The position numbers and the translations under genes were made by a program. Below the pieces are notes generated by a model. The model worked only from the letters and a program-made list of their open reading frames with translations. It was not told where the DNA came from and made no database searches. 22,500 bases of DNA from Dictyostelium firmibasis (Eukaryota; Evosea; Eumycetozoa; Dictyosteliales; Dictyosteliaceae), in assembly GCA_036169595.1 (NCBI GenBank), contig CM069765.1, forward strand, positions 9,295,001 to 9,317,500. The letters run 5' to 3'. Shown piece after piece: positions 18,807-22,500 of the stretch; the first letter of the stretch is position 1, and each line of letters opens with the position of its first letter.

Positions 18807-20484
18807 TTAACGATCAAATTGTCTGCCATCTTTTGGAGGGAATTTACTACCGTATTGTTTTGGAGCGAAACTAGATTTTTTATTTGTTTTCTTTTGAAGA
18901 TCAGCTTTACCACTAGCGTTTACATTGAGATTAACTTTTGGAGGATCAAGGAATCCAAAAGCTTTGGCGACACATTGTAAGTCTAAAGCATTAACATCGA
19001 AAATATCTTTAAGGGAATGAGAAGCGTAAGCACAAATGTAAGCTTTATATGCATCACGGGCACTATTATAGAGATAAAAATTTTGAGAGACGACTTTCTC
19101 CAATTGATCTTGAACATTTGCAATTTTACTCTTTGGGAATTCATATTCATTTAAAGGTACTTTTGCAAGTTTTAAATATTTGAGGAAACCCAATTCCTTT
19201 GGTAAAAGGAAAAGAAGTGCACGACCTTTCTTACCGACACCTCTAGCGGTACGACCAACTCTATGAATGTACTCTTTTGGATCATCGGGAGGATCGTATT
19301 GAATGATCCAATCGACAGAAGGAATATCCAAACCTCTTGCTGCTACATCAGTACAGATGAGGATACCTTTTTCAGCATTTACAAACTCATAGAAGGTGTT
19401 GGTACGTTTTTGTTGTTTTTGACGGCCATGTAACTCCAACACTGGTATATCGATGTAGTTGAGTAATTCAGCGGTATACTTTACGGCATTACAAGAACTA
19501 AGGAAAACGATGATTTTCTTTGAGAGATTCTTTTTCAAAAAAGTGTAGAGCAAAAGAAAACGACGTTCACTTGGACAAACTACATAACCTTGCTCCAAAC
19601 CTTCTACTGTACTAACTTCACGTTCATCATCAACACCTACATAAACTGGTGAATTATTAAGTGAGACCTTTGCGATATCATCTACTTTTCTAGTTTGAGT
19701 TGCAGAGAATAACATTGTTTGACGAGTTTTTGGTACAAGTTTAATGATTTGATGCATCTCTTCCTCGAAACCTACCTCTAGAATACGATCAGCTTCATCG
19801 ATGATTAAACATTTCAAATTCTTTGTAATGAAACCTTTGGTATTTTGTAAATGATCCAAAAGACGACCTGGTGTTGCAACTAAAAGGTTAACACCTTTCT
19901 CTAATCTCTCCTCTTCTGGTTTCTTTGAGGTACCGCCAATAATGATACCATGAGTTTGTGTATGATATTTCATGAGTTCTCTTGCTACTCCATAGATTTG
20001 TAATGCTAATTCACGTGTTGGTGAAATGATAATAACACCGGTACCATTTCTTGGTTTGAAATTACTCTTTACTAATACTTCAATGGCTGGTATTAAAAAT
20101 GCTAATGTCTTACCACTACCAGTACGTGCTGCTCCCAATAAATCTTTACCTTCTAATAATGGTAAAATTGATTTGGCTTGAATTGGTGTCATTTTTTTAA
20201 ATCCCATCTCTTCAATAGATTTCTTTGTATTCTCTTCAATTGGTAAATTACAAAATTCAATTGATCCATTTGAAATTCCTAATTCTAAAGAAAATTTATT
20301 TATAATAATTTAATTAAACTATTCGATATGTAAAAATATTTCATTTATATTTACCTTTTTCTGAAACATTTCCTGTATTATTTTCTTGATCTTCTTGTTC
20401 TTGGTCTGGTGGAGTTGGAATTGTTTCCTCTAATTTTGGTACTAATACTTTTTTTGATCGAGTTTGTCTCGATGATGCCTCCAT
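18807..20484 (-). CDS. ddx18: DEAD-box ATP-dependent RNA helicase, DDX18/Has1 type (about 535 aa, two exons)
   Basis: Exon 1 is 20484-20355 and exon 2 is 20284-18807; the intron is 20354-20285 (GTAAAT ... TTTAG, phase 1). The short N-terminus is charged and Gln/Glu-rich. The helicase core is complete: Q motif ([10 protein letters not shown]) at about residue 71, motif [10 protein letters not shown] at 95-103, [16 protein letters not shown] at 206-209, SAT at 237-239, IVFLSSC, RGLD and HRVGRTAR at 384-391. The C-terminal region ([19 protein letters not shown]) followed by a basic Lys/Arg-rich tail is characteristic of Has1/DDX18. That nucleolar helicase acts in 18S and 60S precursor processing. 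Yeast Has1 has 505 residues and the human protein 670. Transcription starts divergently from the haao gene about 0.8 kb away. Confidence 0.94.
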
Positions 20485-21263
20485 CTTATAAATATATATA
20501 TATATATCCTGTTTTATCCAACCAATAAAAAAAAAAATAAAAAAAAAAAAAAAATAAAGAAAATATTCGTTTTTTCAAAAAAAAATTTTAATCGTTTTTT
20601 TTTTTTTTTTTTTTTTTTTTTTATTTTTAATTTTTAATTTTTTTAATTTTTTTTTTTTTTTAAATTTATTTTATTTAATTTTTTTTTTTTTTATTTGTTT
20701 TTTTTTTTTTTTCTCAAAATAGAATTCTTAAATTTTTTATTATTAAAACTAATAAATAAATATGAAACAGATTTTTTTTTTTTTTTTTTTTGTTTACCTT
20801 TATTAGAAATGACAAATTTTAATATAAACTGTAAATGGGTATTGTGAAATGAAATTTATTTTGAGTTTTTAATTGAACTCAAGTGTATAGTGACTTTCAA
20901 ACATAAAATTAAAATTTCCAATTATTGATGTATCATTTTCATCTATTGAGGTGAGTTTTAAATAAAATTTTAAAAAATAAAAAAAAAATTTTTTTTCTAA
21001 AAGTATAGAAAAGTTCTTTTTTTTGGGAATATAAAAAAAATCAATTAATGTTTTCAAATGGTTTTTTTTTTTTTTTTTTTTTAGTATGAGGAATTTGTTT
21101 TAAATTTCAAAATATAAGAATCTTTTTTTTTTTATTAATCCAAATTTTATTTTATTTTATTTTATTTCATTTTATTTATTTTTTTTTATTTCATTTTTTT
21201 TTTTTTTTTTTTTTTAAATTGAAATTTTTTAAAAAATTTCCACATTAATTAAAAACAAATAAA
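20485..21263. other. Divergent spacer between ddx18 and haao
   Basis: It holds both promoters, with very long T tracts (20590-20710, 21060-21082, 21190-21220) and an AT run near the ddx18 start. A less A/T-rich island at about 20815-20960 and a short block at 21084-21115 preceded by a T-tract-AG look like exon fragments. No start-to-stop model could be built (see findings). Confidence 0.5.
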
Positions 21264-21946
21264 ATGTTGCCTCCAATTAACATAAATAAAGTAAATTAAC
21301 TATTTTAATTATATAAATTTTATATATATTTCACTTTTTTTTTTTTTTCTTAATTTATAAATTTCTTATATTTATTTTATTTTATGTAATTTATAAATTA
21401 ATAAATTTCTTATTTTTATTTCAGTGGATTGAAGAGAATAAATCATTATTGCAACCACCAGTTGGAGCTAAATTGTTATATACAGATATTGATTCTACAT
21501 TTGTTGTTATGATTGTTGGTGGGCCAAATCAAAGAACTGATTATCATGTCAATGAAACCGATGAATTCTTTTATCAATTCAAAGGTGATATGATATTAAA
21601 GATAGTTGACAAGGATGATACATTTAGGGATATCTACATTAGGGAAGGTGAAACTTTCATTCTCCCAGGTAATACACCACATTCACCACAAAGATATAAG
21701 GATACTATCGGTTTAGTTTTGGAAAAGAAGAGAGGACCAGAGAATATTGATAAGCTTTTATGGTTTTGTGATAATAAAGATTGTAGAAAATTATTGTTCT
21801 CTCGTAGTTTTCATGTAGATGATTTGGATTTAGGTAAACAACTAACACCTGTAATCAATGAGTTCTATGGCAACGAAGAACATAGAACTTGTAAACATTG
21901 TAATCATATCAGTCAAAAACCAAGTGTTAATGATCATATTAAATAA
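21264..21946 (+). CDS. haao: 3-hydroxyanthranilate 3,4-dioxygenase (182 aa, two exons)
   Basis: Exon 1 is 21264-21290 (only nine codons, MLPPININK). Exon 2 is 21425-21946. The intron 21291-21424 has a GTAAAT donor and a TTTCAG acceptor, phase 0. The enzyme opens the ring of 3-hydroxyanthranilate in the kynurenine route to quinolinate and NAD. The cupin motifs are complete: [20 protein letters not shown] contains the substrate-binding Arg (47), iron ligands His50 and Glu56; the third ligand His95 is in NTPHSPQR. The C-terminal part carries Cys124 and Cys129 (CDNKDC) plus Cys165 and Cys168 (CKHC), the second, rubredoxin-like metal site of bacterial and fungal enzymes. Those Cys pairs are missing from the longer, two-cupin animal form. 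At 182 residues it matches the short single-domain class. Confidence 0.94.
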
Positions 21947-22277
21947 AATAATTTTATAAAATTAAAAAATAAAATTTAATTTCTGCACTAAAATTTTTAA
22001 ATCAACTAATTAATATCAATCATAGTGGTAGTTGTTTCAAAAAAGCTGGTATTAATGTTGAAATTTTCATACCATCCTCTTTCAAATGGAAATATATAAC
22101 AAAATTGGTTATCCATTTAGAATTTTTTTTTAAAATATATTTTTTTTAAATAAAATATTTTTTATTATTATTTTTTTTTTTAAAATGGAACCTTCGGTAC
22201 GTTGGTTATATAGAGTAACGGAGGGTTGAATCAAAAAAGTGTAGTGATATATTTTAATGGTACTAGAGATATATTGT
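21947..22277. other. Convergent spacer between haao and the gene at the right edge
   Basis: It is A/T-rich, with an island at about 22000-22118 that is open on both strands. A second less A/T-rich stretch lies at 22186-22250, with an imperfect hairpin (AACCTTC ... GAGGGTT) that probably lies in the 3' UTR of the right-hand gene. Confidence 0.5.
22006..22116 (-). CDS. Possible 36-codon small ORF
   Basis: ATG at 22116-22114 begins MDNQFCYIFPFERGWYENFN and ends in TAG after ...TTTTMIDIN. A stop lies directly before the ATG. Base composition is coding-like against its surroundings, but the opposite strand is also open over the same bases, which weakens the call. No family is recognised. It may equally be a remnant of another gene. 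Confidence 0.2.
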   Translation of the reverse strand: MDNQFCYIFPFERGWYENFNINTSFFETTTTMIDIN

Positions 22278-22500
22278 TTAGGAAGAATCAGAGTCTCTTC
22301 TCTTTTTTCTTCCCTTTTCACCATCGAAACTGTTGATGGAATTATTACTACCGTCATTGATCGGCAAAGCATTTAGAGTTAAAGTGTTTGACAAGGGCAA
22401 TTGATTACTTAAACTATTTATGTTTGGAATGGTGGAGTGAAATAAATCCTCGGTACTTTTTCTTTTTTGAGCCACCAAACTTGGAATTGGTGGCAGTGAT
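22278..22500 (-). CDS. C-terminal end of an unrecognised Ser/Asn-rich, probably nuclear protein (5' part outside window)
   Basis: The frame is open from the right edge of the window to TAA at 22280-22278, with no ATG needed inside it. The visible 73 residues read SLPPIPSLVAQKRKSTEDLF, then a Ser/Asn/Leu-rich stretch. They finish with an acidic/basic end (GEKGRKKRRDSDSS) whose KGRKKRR resembles a nuclear localisation signal. There is no diagnostic domain in the part that can be seen, so no function is offered. It converges with haao. Confidence 0.7.
   Translation of the reverse strand, partial: SLPPIPSLVAQKRKSTEDLFHSTIPNINSLSNQLPLSNTLTLNALPINDGSNNSINSFDGEKGRKKRRDSDSS

Overview
The window looks like nuclear DNA of a dictyostelid amoeba, most likely Dictyostelium discoideum or a very close relative. 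Spacers and introns are extremely A+T rich, with long poly-A/poly-T tracts. There are long AAT/ATT triplet arrays, and coding regions carry Asn and Gln runs. Introns are short, with GTAAGT/GTATGT-type donors and T-rich or AT-rich ends. Gene models were assembled by hand from reading frame, splice-site and phase consistency. No search was run, so family calls rest on recognised motifs.

Layout, left to right. 1-968 (+): 3' part of an NF-YA/HAP2 CCAAT-binding factor. 1472-2058 (-): two-exon gene of unknown function with a poly-Asn tract. 3149-13820: a tandem direct duplication of about 5 kb. Each copy holds one five-exon minus-strand gene for a roughly 1370-residue type I membrane protein with signal peptide, large ectodomain, IPT/TIG-like repeat, EGF-like module, ComC-type membrane-proximal domain and short tail (copy A 3192-8103, copy B 8683-13813). 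14735-14974 (+): possible small Pro/Lys-rich gene. 15420-17637 (+): five-exon gene for the B subunit of DNA polymerase alpha-primase. 17889-18495 (-): three-exon gene for RNA polymerase II subunit Rpb4. 18807-20484 (-): two-exon DDX18/Has1-type DEAD-box helicase. 21264-21946 (+): two-exon 3-hydroxyanthranilate 3,4-dioxygenase. 22278-22500 (-): C-terminal end of an unrecognised gene.

The right half is an unlinked set of housekeeping functions (replication initiation, transcription, ribosome assembly, NAD synthesis). The left-centre is the most interesting part. The two tandem surface-protein genes are almost identical over exon 5 and a few tens of bases past the stop, but clearly diverged over exons 1-4. 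Every intron is phase 1, so each internal exon can be removed without changing frame. The introns flanking exons 3-4 carry long, mutually complementary triplet arrays. Together this suggests a paralogue pair with a homogenised membrane-proximal half and a diversifying outer half. Dictyostelid cell-recognition (Tgr/ComC-like) proteins are the nearest known analogy. A function in recognition is inference only.

No CRISPR array, convincing tRNA or rRNA gene, or intact mobile element was seen.
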